64,000 bases of DNA from Citricoccus sp. SGAir0253 (GTDB lineage: Bacteria > Actinomycetota > Actinomycetes > Actinomycetales > Micrococcaceae). The position numbers and the translations under genes are program-made. Location of the stretch: contig NZ_CP039424.1 in NCBI RefSeq assembly GCF_005877055.1, positions 1,364,001 through 1,428,000 of the forward strand, given 5' to 3'. Each line of letters opens with the position of its first letter. The stretch's first letter is position 1. A model generated the notes under the pieces. It did not search any database. It had not been told where the DNA came from and saw only the letters and a program-made list of their open reading frames with translations. Of this stretch, positions 36,040-45,900 are shown one piece after another.

Positions 36040-36069
36040 CAGGTTGACATAACACTAACCTTCAACCTG
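36040..36069. promoter_or_regulatory. perfect 8-bp inverted repeat in the ftsZ leader
   Basis: CAGGTTGA (36040-36047) and TCAACCTG (36062-36069) are exact reverse complements with centres 22 bp apart, two helical turns. The left arm overlaps TTGACA. AACGTT palindromes flank it at 36022 and 36070. It could be an operator or an RNA hairpin with a 14-nt loop. The regulator is unknown. Confidence 0.45.
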
Positions 36070-36166
36070 AACGTTAAGCCACCCGGAGGGCGTCGCGGCG
36101 CCCGACGGGAGTCCGGGGCGCAGGCCGGACAGCAGACAGACAGACACCGAGCAAGGGACATACACC

Positions 36167-37366
36167 GTGGCAGCACCCCAGAACTACCTGGCCGTCATCA
36201 AGGTCGTCGGCATCGGCGGCGCCGGCGTCAACGCCGTGAACCGCATGATCGACGTGGGCCTCCGCGGCGTGGAATTCATCGCCATCAACACGGACGCCCA
36301 GGCGCTGCTGATGAGTGACGCGGACGTCAAGCTCGACGTCGGCCGGGAGCTGACCCGCGGGCTCGGCGCCGGGGCGAACCCGGAGGTCGGCCGCCAGGCC
36401 GCGGAGGACCACGCCGAGGAGATCGAGGAGGTCCTGCGCGGGGCCGACATGGTCTTCGTGACCGCCGGCGAGGGCGGCGGCACCGGCACCGGCGGCGCCC
36501 CGGTCGTGGCCCGCATCGCCCGCTCGCTCGGCGCCCTGACCATCGGCGTCGTGACCCGTCCGTTCACCTTCGAGGGCCGCCGCCGCGCGACCAGCGCGGA
36601 GTCCGGCATCGACGCCCTGCGCGACGAGGTCGACACCCTCATCGTGATCCCGAACGACCGCCTGCTGTCCATCTCCGACCGCAACGTCTCCGTGCTGGAC
36701 GCGTTCAAGTCCGCCGACCAGGTGCTGCTCTCCGGTGTCCAGGGCATCACCGACCTCATCACCACCCCGGGCCTGATCAACCTCGACTTCGCCGACGTCA
36801 AGTCGGTCATGCAGGGGGCCGGCTCGGCGCTCATGGGGATCGGCTCGGCCCAGGGCGAGGACCGGGCGGTCAAGGCCGCCGAGCTGGCCATCGCCTCCCC
36901 GCTGCTGGAGGCCTCCATCGACGGCGCCCACGGCGTGCTGCTGTCCATCCAGGGCGGCTCGGACCTCGGCCTGTTCGAGATCAACGAGGCGGCCCGGCTC
37001 GTGCAGGAGGTGGCGCACCCGGAGGCGAACATCATCTTCGGCGCCGTCATCGACGACGCGCTCGGCGACGAGGCCCGCATCACCGTGATCGCCGCGGGCT
37101 TCGACCGGGTGGACGCCACGTCGGCGCCCGCCGGCTCCGCCTACGCGCAAGGCACCCGTCCGCAGGCCCAGCAGGCCGCCCAGAAGCCCGTGCCGCAGCA
37201 GGCGATCCCCGTGGCCCCGGTCGAGGCCAGGGTCCCGGCCCAGCCGGCCGCGGAGCCCTCGGGATACCGGGCCGAGCCGGTCCACCAGGACCTGCCCACC
37301 GTCGTGGAGCCGGACCTGTCCGGCACCGGCCGCGACGACCTGGACGTTCCCGACTTCCTCAAGTGA
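36167..37366 (+). CDS. ftsZ: tubulin-like division GTPase FtsZ
   Basis: Forms the Z ring at mid-cell. The 399-residue product has the nucleotide-binding [14 protein letters not shown] at the N-terminus, the tubulin signature [10 protein letters not shown] near 105, the T7 synergy region [11 protein letters not shown], and a flexible linker. The C-terminal tail is [10 protein letters not shown], the conserved peptide that binds SepF/FtsW-type partners in actinobacteria. The GTG start is preceded by AAGGGA. pgeF follows after 21 bp. Confidence 0.98.
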   Translation: MAAPQNYLAVIKVVGIGGAGVNAVNRMIDVGLRGVEFIAINTDAQALLMSDADVKLDVGRELTRGLGAGANPEVGRQAAEDHAEEIEEVLRGADMVFVTAGEGGGTGTGGAPVVARIARSLGALTIGVVTRPFTFEGRRRATSAESGIDALRDEVDTLIVIPNDRLLSISDRNVSVLDAFKSADQVLLSGVQGITDLITTPGLINLDFADVKSVMQGAGSALMGIGSAQGEDRAVKAAELAIASPLLEASIDGAHGVLLSIQGGSDLGLFEINEAARLVQEVAHPEANIIFGAVIDDALGDEARITVIAAGFDRVDATSAPAGSAYAQGTRPQAQQAAQKPVPQQAIPVAPVEARVPAQPAAEPSGYRAEPVHQDLPTVVEPDLSGTGRDDLDVPDFLK

Positions 37367-37387
37367 GCGCCCCGGAGTGACCACCGC

Positions 37388-38215
37388 ATGCTGAACCACA
37401 GCGCGACGCCGGCCGGGGCCCCCGTGGCCCCGGCCGGCCCGTTCCTGCACCACGCCACGCCGGCCCCCGGGCTGCACGTGGCCTTCACCGGCGTCGACGC
37501 CGGCAACCTCGCCTTCCACGTCACGGGCGGGCCCGGCGACGGGAACGGCCCCGCCGCCGTCGCCGCGGCGCGCCGGGACCTCGAGGCGCGGATGGGCGTG
37601 GCGCCGGGCAGCACGGAGTACCTGACCCAGGTGCACTCCGCGCGCGTGGTGACGGCCACCGGCCACGGCTGGGCGGACCGCCCGGGCGCCCCGGAGGAGG
37701 CCGACGCCGTCGTGAGCCGGACCGGGACGGAGCCGCTGGCGATCATGGTCGCCGACTGCCTGCCCGTGGCCTTCGCCTCCCGGCCCGTCGGCGCGCGGGA
37801 GCTGTCCGGGCCCACCGCCGTCGCCCACGCCGGCCGCCGCGGACTGCTCGACGGCGTGCTCGAGGCCACCGTGCACCGCCTGCGCGAGGCGGGCGCCGGG
37901 GACGCGCCCGGGGACATCGAGGCCTGGGTGGGCCCCGGCATCTGCGGCCGCTGCTACGAGGTCCCGGAGGAGATGCTGCGGGACGGCGCCGCCCGGGTGC
38001 CGGCCACCGCCTCGCGCACCTCCTGGGGGACGCCCGCCCTGGACCTGCCGGCCGGCGCCACGGCCGTGCTGCAGGGCCTGGGCGTGGCCGTGCACCGCGT
38101 GGACGCCTGCACCCTCGAGGACGAGCGGCTGTTCTCCCACCGTCGCGAACCGGGGCGGGGCCGGTTCGCCGGCCTGGTCTGGCGCACCCCGGAGCGGACG
38201 GGAGAGGGGTCGTGA
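37388..38215 (+). CDS. pgeF: peptidoglycan editing factor PgeF / YfiH-LACC1 family
   Basis: The 275-residue protein belongs to the DUF152/laccase-domain family. Metal and catalytic motifs are TQVHSARVV (His), VADCLPVAFA (Cys) and VAHAGRRGLLDGVLEATV (His). GPGICGRCYEVPEEM follows. In E. coli the relative removes mis-incorporated residues from peptidoglycan precursors; other members act on purine nucleosides. The position between ftsZ and yggS is standard in actinobacteria. The stop overlaps the next GTG as GTGA. Confidence 0.88.
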   Translation: MLNHSATPAGAPVAPAGPFLHHATPAPGLHVAFTGVDAGNLAFHVTGGPGDGNGPAAVAAARRDLEARMGVAPGSTEYLTQVHSARVVTATGHGWADRPGAPEEADAVVSRTGTEPLAIMVADCLPVAFASRPVGARELSGPTAVAHAGRRGLLDGVLEATVHRLREAGAGDAPGDIEAWVGPGICGRCYEVPEEMLRDGAARVPATASRTSWGTPALDLPAGATAVLQGLGVAVHRVDACTLEDERLFSHRREPGRGRFAGLVWRTPERTGEGS

Positions 38216-39009
38216 CCGGGCCCGCGGGCGCGGTCCCCGCGGCCGACGACGAGCGCGGCCGGGAGCTGGCCGCGCGGCTGGCGGCGGTCCGGGAGCGCAT
38301 CGCCGCGGCCACCGCCGCCGCCGGTCGCGAGGACGTACCCGAGCTGGTCGTGGTGACCAAGTTCCACCCCGCGGAGGACGTCCTGCGCCTGGCCGCGCTC
38401 GGCGTGCGGGACGTGGGGGAGAACCGCGACCAGGAGGCCCGCGCCAAGGCGGCCGCCACCGCCGGTGCCCTCGCCGGGACCCCGCTGCGCTGGCACTTCA
38501 TCGGCCAGCTGCAGTCCAACAAGGCCAAGTACGTGGTGCGCTACGCCGCCGCGGTGCACTCGGTGGACCGTGGCTCCCTCGTGGACGCGCTGTCCGCCGC
38601 CATGGTGCGGGAGCAGGAGCGACGCCGCCGGGCCGGGGAGGACGGGCGCGAGCCCCTCGACTGCCTGGTCCAGGTGGACCTCGACGACCGCCCGGAGGCC
38701 GAGCGGCCGTCCGGGATCGGTGCGCGGGGCGGTGCGGCCCCGGCCGAGGTCCCGGCCCTGGCCGAGCGGATCGCGGCGGCCGAGGGCCTGCGCCTGCGCG
38801 GCGTCATGGCCGTCGCGCCGCTGGGCCTGGACCCGGTCCCGGCCTTCCGGCGACTGGCCGGGATCGCCGCGGACCTGGCCGGCCGGTACCCCGGCGCGAC
38901 ATGGGTCTCCGCGGGGATGAGCCAGGACCTGGAGCAGGCCGTGGCGGCGGGGGCGACACACCTTCGGGTCGGTACCGATGTCCTCGGGCCCCGGCCGCCC
39001 GTGGGTTAA
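38212..39009 (+). CDS. yggS: pyridoxal-phosphate homeostasis protein (YggS/PROSC family)
   Basis: A PLP-binding single-barrel protein of 265 residues related to alanine racemase. The lysine is in ELVVVTKFHPAEDVLRLAALG. GVRDVGENRDQEARAK, WHFIGQLQSNKAKYVVRYAAAVHSVD and STGMS-like WVSAGMSQDLEQAV follow, then the phosphate-contacting HLRVGTDVLGPRP at the end. The family buffers PLP and has no defined catalysis. The GTG start overlaps pgeF. sepF begins about 80 bp downstream. Confidence 0.92.
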   Translation: MTGPAGAVPAADDERGRELAARLAAVRERIAAATAAAGREDVPELVVVTKFHPAEDVLRLAALGVRDVGENRDQEARAKAAATAGALAGTPLRWHFIGQLQSNKAKYVVRYAAAVHSVDRGSLVDALSAAMVREQERRRRAGEDGREPLDCLVQVDLDDRPEAERPSGIGARGGAAPAEVPALAERIAAAEGLRLRGVMAVAPLGLDPVPAFRRLAGIAADLAGRYPGATWVSAGMSQDLEQAVAAGATHLRVGTDVLGPRPPVG

Positions 39010-39089
39010 CCTCGGGAGTGTCCCCAGGACTGCAGACCCCCGCAGGACCGGCAGCAGGCCGGGCGGTTTCCACACGGTGAGGATATTCG

Positions 39090-39671
39090 ATGGCTGGTGC
39101 ACTGAAGAAGACGATGATCTACCTCGGGCTCGCCGATGGCGACGAGCACTACGAGGAGGACCAGCGTGCCGTCGAGCCGCGCCGCCACGACCGGCCCGAG
39201 CAGGACGAGCCGGCCGGCGCCCACGACCGGGGGGAGCGCGAGGACCGCGCCGAGGCCTGGGAGGACGAGGCCCGGGAGGAGCGCCCGCAGCCGAGCCGGG
39301 TCGCCCCCGCCGTGCCGGCCGAGCGGGAGTACCGTGCTCCCGTCACCCCCATCAAGCGGGCCGCGCAGTCCCGGGAAGAGGCCTCCGCCGTGCGCCAGAT
39401 CACCACCGTGCACCCCCGCTCCTACAACGACGCCAAGGTCATCGGCGAGTCCTTCCGCAGCGGCATCCCGGTCATCATGAACGTCACCGACATGAGCGAG
39501 TCGGACGCCAAGCGGCTGGTGGACTTCTCCGCCGGGCTCGTCTTCGGCCTGCACGGGTCCATCGAGCGCGTGACCAACAAGGTCTTCCTGCTGACGCCCT
39601 CGAACGTCCAGGTGCTGGGCGAGGACACCTCGGGCGCCGAGGACCAGTCCCACTTCTTCAACCAGAGCTGA
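39090..39671 (+). CDS. sepF: cell division protein SepF
   Basis: Membrane anchor for FtsZ in bacteria lacking FtsA. The 193-residue product has an N-terminal amphipathic membrane-binding segment [16 protein letters not shown], a charged Glu/Asp/Arg-rich linker (about 20-100) and a C-terminal SepF domain (about 105-190). That domain shows [48 protein letters not shown]. No ftsA is seen, consistent with SepF being the principal tether. GGTGAGGATATTCG precedes the ATG. Confidence 0.95.
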   Translation: MAGALKKTMIYLGLADGDEHYEEDQRAVEPRRHDRPEQDEPAGAHDRGEREDRAEAWEDEAREERPQPSRVAPAVPAEREYRAPVTPIKRAAQSREEASAVRQITTVHPRSYNDAKVIGESFRSGIPVIMNVTDMSESDAKRLVDFSAGLVFGLHGSIERVTNKVFLLTPSNVQVLGEDTSGAEDQSHFFNQS

Positions 39672-39724
39672 CACCGTCCGGCCGGGATCTCCCGGCGGGC
39701 CGACATGGTGTGGAATAGGCTGCC

Positions 39725-40027
39725 GTGACCTTCATCTTCTCCTTCGTGTACCTCGTCCTGGCCGTGGTCCAGTTCCTGCTGCTGGTCCGCATCGTCTTCG
39801 ACGTGGTGCAGTCCTTCGCCCGCTCGTGGCGGCCGCGGGGACTGGCCCTCGTCGTCGCCTCCGCCGTGTACAGCGTGACGGACCCGCCGCTGCGGGCGCT
39901 GCGGTCCAAGATCCCGCCCATCAACCTGGGGGGCATCGGCCTGGACGTGGCCTTCCTCGTCCTGTTCGTGGTGGTCGTGCTGCTGAAGTCCGTGGCCGCC
40001 GCGCTGGCCGTCGGTTCCTTCGCCTGA
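39725..40027 (+). CDS. YggT family membrane protein
   Basis: A 100-residue protein with two membrane segments, about 2-26 (FIFSFVYLVLAVVQFLLLVRIVF) and 72-98 (GLDVAFLVLFVVVVLLKSVAAALAV). The loop YSVTDPPLRALRSKIPPINLGGIGLD between them is the YggT signature. In actinobacteria it lies between sepF and wag31. The function is unclear; roles in osmotic tolerance or division have been proposed for relatives. It starts with GTG, and a TAGGCT hexamer (39716-39721) immediately upstream suggests its own promoter, although its spacing (4 nt) does not fit a leaderless start. Confidence 0.85.
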   Translation: MTFIFSFVYLVLAVVQFLLLVRIVFDVVQSFARSWRPRGLALVVASAVYSVTDPPLRALRSKIPPINLGGIGLDVAFLVLFVVVVLLKSVAAALAVGSFA

Positions 40028-40085
40028 CCGGCGCCGATCCGTGCGCCGTCCCGGTGCGCCGGGACCCGCGCGGTGGTCCCGGTGG

Positions 40086-40091
40086 TAGCCT
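40086..40091 (+). promoter_or_regulatory. -10-like TAGCCT upstream of divIVA
   Basis: It would start transcription near 40098 and give a leader of about 96 nt. No clear -35 is seen. Confidence 0.3.
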
Positions 40092-40193
40092 GAACAGCAG
40101 TGTGGCCCCCGGGAGCGGACCTGCCGTCTCGCGGTGCCACGGGACGACCGCTGCCCCTCCGCGGGCAGACCAGACACGTATTGGGGTGACCAC

Positions 40194-40984
40194 ATGGCTC
40201 TGACGCCGGAAGATGTTGTCAACAAGCGGTTCCAGCCGACCAAGTTCCGCGAGGGCTACGACCAGGACGAGGTCGATGACTTCCTGGACGAGATCGTCGT
40301 CGAGCTGCGCCGGTTGAACCAGGAGAACGACGAGCTGCGCCGCAAGGTCGCCGAGCTCCAGTCCGGCGACACCTCCGAGTCCACCGTCCCGGGCCCCGTC
40401 TCCGCCTCGTCCTCCGAGACCGCCCCGGCCGCCGGCGCGACCGCGGATGCGGTCCCCGGGGCCACGACGCCCGCCGAGAAGGCCTCCGCCGGCAAGCCCG
40501 CCCCGCGGGCAAGGCCGCCGCATCGCCGGCCGCGGTCCCGGCGGCCAAGGCCTCCGGTGAGGTCATCGAGACCGCGCCGGTCTCCCCGAAGCCGGCCGCC
40601 CCCGCCGTGTCCGCGGCCCCGGCCGCATCCGCGGCGCCCGCCGCCGGCTCCGGCCGCGACGAGACCGCCACCTCGGCGGCCGGCGTGCTGGCCATGGCCC
40701 AGAAGCTGCACGACGACTACGTCGCCGAGGGCCAGGCCAAGCGCGAGGAGATCATCGCCGAGGCCCAGGCCGAGGCCAACGGGCTCGTCAACGACGCGCA
40801 GGAGAAGTCCCGCAAGACCCTGGCCGAGCTGGAGGAGAAGAAGACCGTGCTCGAGCGCAAGGTCGAGCAGCTCAAGGGCTTCGAGCGCGACTACCGTGCG
40901 CGCCTCAAGGCCTACATCGAGGGCCAGCTCCGCGACCTGCAGAACCAGGGCCCCCTCCAGGAGGAGGCCGCGGCCACCAGCTGA
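40194..40984 (+). CDS. divIVA: polar growth protein DivIVA/Wag31, interrupted by an apparent frameshift
   Basis: The first frame encodes MALTPEDVVNKRFQPTKFREGYDQDEVDDFLDEI, the DivIVA membrane-targeting N-terminus, then a coiled coil. It runs well to about residue 102 (KASAGKPA). After the CCCC at 40501-40504 that frame turns into an Arg/Pro-rich run to 41180. A second frame, open from about 40502 to 40984, continues the Ala-rich linker and then gives LAMAQKLHDDYVAEGQAKREEIIAEAQAEAN. The DivIVA C-terminal coiled coil in this frame ends GQLRDLQNQGPLQEEAAATS. One added C restores a protein of about 263 residues. A sequencing deletion in the C run is the simplest reading, because Wag31 is essential in mycobacteria. 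A true lesion or recoding remains possible. Confidence 0.85.
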
Positions 40985-40991
40985 GGCCGTC

Positions 40992-41074
40992 GGGCCGGGT
41001 ACCGGCCCACGGCACCGCCGGCGGAGACCCTCCGGGGCCCGGGGCCGGCCGCGGCCCGCGCCGTGGCCGGCCCC
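40992..41074 (+). terminator. two hairpins after divIVA
   Basis: A 7-bp stem with 3-nt loop (40992-41008) is followed by a 10-bp stem (41041-41050 with 41065-41074) around a 14-nt loop. Both lie between divIVA and lspA. There is no U tract. Confidence 0.45.
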
Positions 41075-41176
41075 GCTCCCGTCTCCGGCCCGCCCGGTCC
41101 GGCACCCCGGCCCGTCCGGCGGCCCGCCGCGACACCCGACACCCGACCCCCGGCCCCGACCCGAGGAACACACTGC

Positions 41177-41758
41177 GTGACTGACACCGAACCGGACGTC
41201 CCCGCGAGCCGGGACGCCGTCGCCGCCCCCCGCCGCCACCGCGGCTGGATCGCCGTGCTCGTGCTCGCCGTGGGCTACGTGCTGGACCAGCTGACGAAGC
41301 GCTGGGTCGAGACGACCATGGTCGAGGGCCAGGTCATCGACGTGCTGGCCCCCCTGCTGCGCTGGCACTTCATCCGCAACCCCGGGGCGGCCTTCTCCAT
41401 TGGCGAGGAGCACACCTGGGTGTTCACGCTCATCCAGGCGGGGGTCGCGGTGTTCGTGGCGGTCCTGCTGTTCCGGGTCCGCTCCACCGCATGGGCCCTC
41501 GCCCTCGGGGGGCTGCTCGGCGGGGTGCTGGGCAACCTGACGGACCGGCTGCTGCGTCCTCCGGGGTTCGGCGTCGGGCATGTCGTGGACTTCGTCGCCC
41601 TGCCGAACTTCGCGATCTTCAACGTCGCCGACTCGCTCATCGTGTGCTCGATGGCCGGGATCGTGCTGCTGATGTTCACGGGGCGCCGGCTGGACGGGAC
41701 CCGCGAGTCCGCCGACGCCCCGGCCCCCCGCCCCGCCGAGCCCCCGGCGGGGGCGTGA
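41177..41758 (+). CDS. lspA: lipoprotein signal peptidase (signal peptidase II)
   Basis: Membrane aspartic protease that cleaves prolipoprotein signal peptides. The 193-residue product has four helices and the conserved [13 protein letters not shown] near 37 and [14 protein letters not shown]. The catalytic aspartates lie in [21 protein letters not shown] and IFNVADSLI. The GTG start has AGGAA 8 nt upstream. The C-terminal tail is Pro/Ala-rich. The stop overlaps the next gene as GTGA. Confidence 0.95.
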   Translation: MTDTEPDVPASRDAVAAPRRHRGWIAVLVLAVGYVLDQLTKRWVETTMVEGQVIDVLAPLLRWHFIRNPGAAFSIGEEHTWVFTLIQAGVAVFVAVLLFRVRSTAWALALGGLLGGVLGNLTDRLLRPPGFGVGHVVDFVALPNFAIFNVADSLIVCSMAGIVLLMFTGRRLDGTRESADAPAPRPAEPPAGA

Positions 41759-42774
41759 CCGGCGCGGGCAACGGACCCGCGGACCGGTCCGCGGAGGGCG
41801 TCTCCCCGGCCCCCGGGGGCGGCCCGCCCCCGGGGCCGGCCGTCGTCGTCCCCGCGCCGGCGGACGCGGGCCGGCGCGTGGACGCCGTGCTCGCGGCCGC
41901 CCTCGGGGTCTCGCGGACCCGGGCCGGGGCGTGGTGCGCCGACGGGCGAGTGGCGGCGCGGCCCGTGGGATCCGCGGGCCCGGGGCGGACGGTGCAGAAG
42001 TCGTCCCGGGCCGCGCCCGGGACGGAGTTCGTGGTGGACGTGCCCGTGGAGGCCGACCCGCTCGAGGTGAAGGTGGAGACCGTGGAGGACCTGAGGATCC
42101 TGGGCGACGACCCGGACTACGTGGTGGTGGACAAGCCCGTGGGCGTCGCCGCCCACCCCTCGCCCGGGTGGGTGGGCCCCACGGTGGTCGGCGGCCTCGC
42201 GGGCGCCGGCTACCGGATCTCCACCTCGGGGGCACCGGAGCGCCAGGGGATCGTGCACCGGCTGGACGTCGGCACCTCGGGCGTCATGGTGGTGGCCAAG
42301 TCCGAGCGCGCCTACACCGCCCTCAAGGACGCCTTCCGGGACCGGACCCCGGCCAAGACCTACCACGCCGTGGTCCAGGGACTGCCCGACCCCCTCGACG
42401 GGACGATCGACGCCCCCATCGGCCGGCACCCCGGCCACGACTGGAGGTTCGCGGTCCTGGACGGCGGGCGCGACTCGGTGACCCACTACCGCACGCTGGA
42501 GGCGTTCGGCCGGGCCACGCTCGTGGAGGTGCGGCTCGAGACGGGGCGCACCCACCAGATCCGCGTGCACTTCGCCGCCCTGCGCCACCCGTGCGCGGGC
42601 GACCTCACCTATGGGGCGGACCCGCGGCTGGCCGCGGAGCTCGGGCTGACGCGGCAGTGGCTGCACGCCCACCGGCTCGGCTTCCCGCACCCGGTCTCCG
42701 GGCGGTGGGTGGAGTACGAGAGCCCCTACCCCCAGGACCTCGTGTACGCCCTGGATGTCCTCCGCGGACACTAG
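41755..42774 (+). CDS. rluD: RluA/RluD family rRNA pseudouridine synthase
   Basis: Isomerises uridines in 23S rRNA. The 339-residue protein has a degenerate S4-type RNA-binding segment ([29 protein letters not shown], about 35-65). The catalytic domain has the active-site aspartate in [29 protein letters not shown] and [27 protein letters not shown] follow. It starts with GTG in an overlap with lspA, as in other actinobacteria where lspA-rluD is an operon. The site specificity is not fixed by sequence. Confidence 0.92.
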   Translation: MTGAGNGPADRSAEGVSPAPGGGPPPGPAVVVPAPADAGRRVDAVLAAALGVSRTRAGAWCADGRVAARPVGSAGPGRTVQKSSRAAPGTEFVVDVPVEADPLEVKVETVEDLRILGDDPDYVVVDKPVGVAAHPSPGWVGPTVVGGLAGAGYRISTSGAPERQGIVHRLDVGTSGVMVVAKSERAYTALKDAFRDRTPAKTYHAVVQGLPDPLDGTIDAPIGRHPGHDWRFAVLDGGRDSVTHYRTLEAFGRATLVEVRLETGRTHQIRVHFAALRHPCAGDLTYGADPRLAAELGLTRQWLHAHRLGFPHPVSGRWVEYESPYPQDLVYALDVLRGH

Positions 42775-42829
42775 GGTACGGTCCGGCACCCGGGCCCTCC
42801 GGCGCGCCGGGGAGGTCCCGGCGGACCGG

Positions 42830-42835
42830 TAGGCT
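42830..42835 (+). promoter_or_regulatory. -10 element TAGGCT of dnaE
   Basis: The predicted start is about 42842, giving a leader of about 100 nt. The leader holds a 7-bp hairpin (GCCGGTC/GACCGGC) and ends in AGGGAA before ATG 42942. This contrasts with the leaderless use of the same hexamer elsewhere. Confidence 0.45.
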
Positions 42836-42941
42836 GGAGTGCCGGGCGCACGCCGGCCCCGCCGGTCGGGAGGACCGGCGGCCGGGCGGCGCCGCGGCAG
42901 TCGAGGCAGCAGAGGCAGTAGTCAGTAGGGAAGTGCACGGG

Positions 42942-45900
42942 ATGACGGCGACCACAGCAGCACGAGGGGCCACGCGGGAGGGCGGGTTCGCCCACCTGCA
43001 CACGCACACCGAGTACTCCATGCTGGACGGGGCGGCCAAGCTCACGGAACTGTTCGCCGAGACGGAGCGCCTCGGCATGGACTCGATCGCCATCACAGAC
43101 CACGGGTACCTGTTCGGCGCCTTCGACTTCTGGAAGAAGGCCACCGACGCCGGCATCCGGCCGATCATCGGCCTCGAGGCCTACCTGGCCCCGGGCCAGC
43201 AGCACCGCACCGACAAGACCAAGGTGCGGTGGGGCGAGCAGCACCAGCGCGGGGACGACGTCTCCGGCGGCGGCGCCATCACCCACATGACGCTGCTGGC
43301 CAAGGACAACACCGGCATGCACAACCTGTTCCGGGCCGGGTCGATCGCCTCCCTGGACTCCGTGTACGCCAAGTGGCCGCGCATCGACCGCGAACTGCTC
43401 TCCACCTACTCGAAGGGCCTCATCGGCACCACGGGCTGCCCCTCCGGCGAGGTGCAGACGCGCCTGCGCCTGGGCCAGTACAAGGAGGCGGTGGAGGCCG
43501 CCGCGGAGTTCCGGGACATCTTCGGCAAGGGCAACTTCTACTGCGAGCTGATGCAGCACGGGCTGGACCTGGAGAAGCGCGTGGTGCCGGACCTGCTGCG
43601 CCTGGCCAAGGACCTGGACCTGCCGCTCGTGGCCACGAACGACCTGCACTACACGCATGAGCACGACGCCAAGCCGCACGAGGCGCTGCTGGCCATCCAG
43701 TCCGGCTCCACCCTGCTCGAGCCCACGTACGACCAGGGCGGCTCGCGGTTCGCCTTCACCGGCACCGAGTTCTACCTCAAGTCCCCGCGGCAGATGCGCG
43801 ACCTGTTCGCCGAGTTCCCCGAGGCCTGCGACAACACGCTGCTGATCGCCGAGCAGTGCGAGGTCTCGTTCGACACGAGCGCCAACTACATGCCCCGGTT
43901 CCCCTGCCCGCCGGGGGAGGACGAGACGAGCTGGCTGACCAAGGAGGTCGCCACCGGCCTGAAGTACCGGTACCCGGACGGCGTGCCGGACCACGTGCGC
44001 AAGCAGGCCGACTACGAGCTCGACGTCATCATCTCGATGGGCTTCCCGGGCTACTTCCTCGTGGTCGCCGACTTCATCAACTGGGCCAAGGACCACGGCA
44101 TCCGCGTGGGCCCCGGCCGTGGCTCCGGCGCCGGCTCCATGGTCGCCTACGCCCTGCGCATCACCGAGCTCGACCCGCTCGAGCACGGCCTGATCTTCGA
44201 GCGCTTCCTCAACCCGGACCGCGTGTCCATGCCCGACTTCGACGTCGACTTCGACGACCGCCGCCGCCCCGAGGTGATCGACTACGTCACCGAGAAGTAC
44301 GGCGACGAGCGCGTGGCCATGATCGTCACCTACGGCACCATCAAGACCAAGCAGGCGCTGAAGGACTCCGCGCGCGTGATGGGCTTCCCGTTCTCCATGG
44401 GCGAGACGCTGACCAAGGCCCTGCCCCCGGCGGTCATGGCCAAGGACATCCCGCTCAAGGACATCGAGGACAAGGACGCCCCGCGCTACGGCGAGGCGGC
44501 GGAGTTCCGCGAACTGGTGGCCAGCGACCCGGACGCGGCCAAGGTCTTCGAGACGGCCAAGGGCGTCGAGGGGCTGAAGCGCCAGTGGGGCGTGCACGCC
44601 GCCGGCGTGATCATGTCCTCGGAGCCGATCATCGACGTCATCCCGATCATGCGCCGCATGCAGGACGGCCAGGTCATCACGCAGTTCGACTACCCCACCG
44701 CGGAGGGGCTCGGGCTGATCAAGATGGACTTCCTGGGCCTGCGCAACCTCACCATCATCTCGGACGCGATCGAGAACATCCGGGCCAACCAGGGCTTCGA
44801 GCTGGACCTGGAGTCCCTGGACTTCGACGACCAGCCCTCCTACGAGCTGCTCGCCCGCGGCGACACCCTCGGCGTGTTCCAGCTCGACGGCGGGCCCATG
44901 CGCTCGCTGCTGAAGATGATGAAGCCGGACAACTTCGAGGACATCTCGGCGACCATCGCGCTCTACCGCCCCGGGCCGATGGGCGCGAACTCGCACACGA
45001 ACTACGCGCTGCGCAAGAACGGCCAGCAGGAGATCACCCCGATCCACCCCGAGCTGGAGGAGCCGCTCCGGGAGATCCTGGACACCACGTACGGCCTGAT
45101 CGTGTACCAGGAGCAGGTCATGGCCATCGCCCAGAAGGTGGCCGGGTACTCGCTCGGCCAGGCGGACATCCTGCGCCGCGCCATGGGCAAGAAGAAGAAG
45201 TCGGAGCTGGACAAGCAGTACGTCGGCTTCCACCAGGGCATGATCGACCGCGGGTACTCCGAGGCGGCCGTGAAGGCCCTGTGGGACATCCTGCTGCCGT
45301 TCTCGGACTACGCGTTCAACAAGGCGCACTCCGCCGCCTACGGCCTCGTGTCCTACTGGACCGCCTACCTCAAGGCGCACTACCCGGCCGAGTACATGGC
45401 CGCGCTGCTCACCTCCGTGGGCGACGACAAGGACAAGATGGCGATGTACCTCAACGAGTGCCGCCGCATGGGCATCACGGTGCTGCCCCCGGACGTCAAC
45501 GAGTCCTCGCTGTACTTCACCCCGGTGGGCCGGGACATCCGCTTCGGCATGGCCGCCGTGCGCAACGTGGGGTCCAACGTGGTCACGGCCATGGTGTCCG
45601 CGCGCGAGGAGAAGGGCGCCTTCGCCTCGTTCCAGGACTTCTTCAAGAAGGTGCCCGCCGTGGTCTGCAACAAGCGGACCATCGAGTCGCTCATCAAGGC
45701 CGGTGCCTTCGACTCGCTCGGGTACGCGCGGCGCGCCCTGCTGGCGATCCACGAGGAGGCGGTGGACGCCACCGTGGCGCAGAAGCGCCAGGAGGCCAAC
45801 AACCAGTTCGACTTCTTCTCGATCCTCGAGGAGGAGGGCGGCGAGGCCGCGGACGCCGGCCTCGGGATCGAGGTCCCGGACCTGCCCGAGTGGGACAAGA

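Noticed and set aside
40490-40510. Programmed frameshift signal in divIVA
   Set aside because: There is no classical X-XXY-YYZ slippery heptamer in the right phase and no clear stimulatory structure; a missing C is simpler.
40502-40984. A separate small gene downstream of divIVA's first half
   Set aside because: Its sequence is the expected C-terminal coiled coil of DivIVA and it has no ribosome-binding site, so it is the continuation of the same gene.
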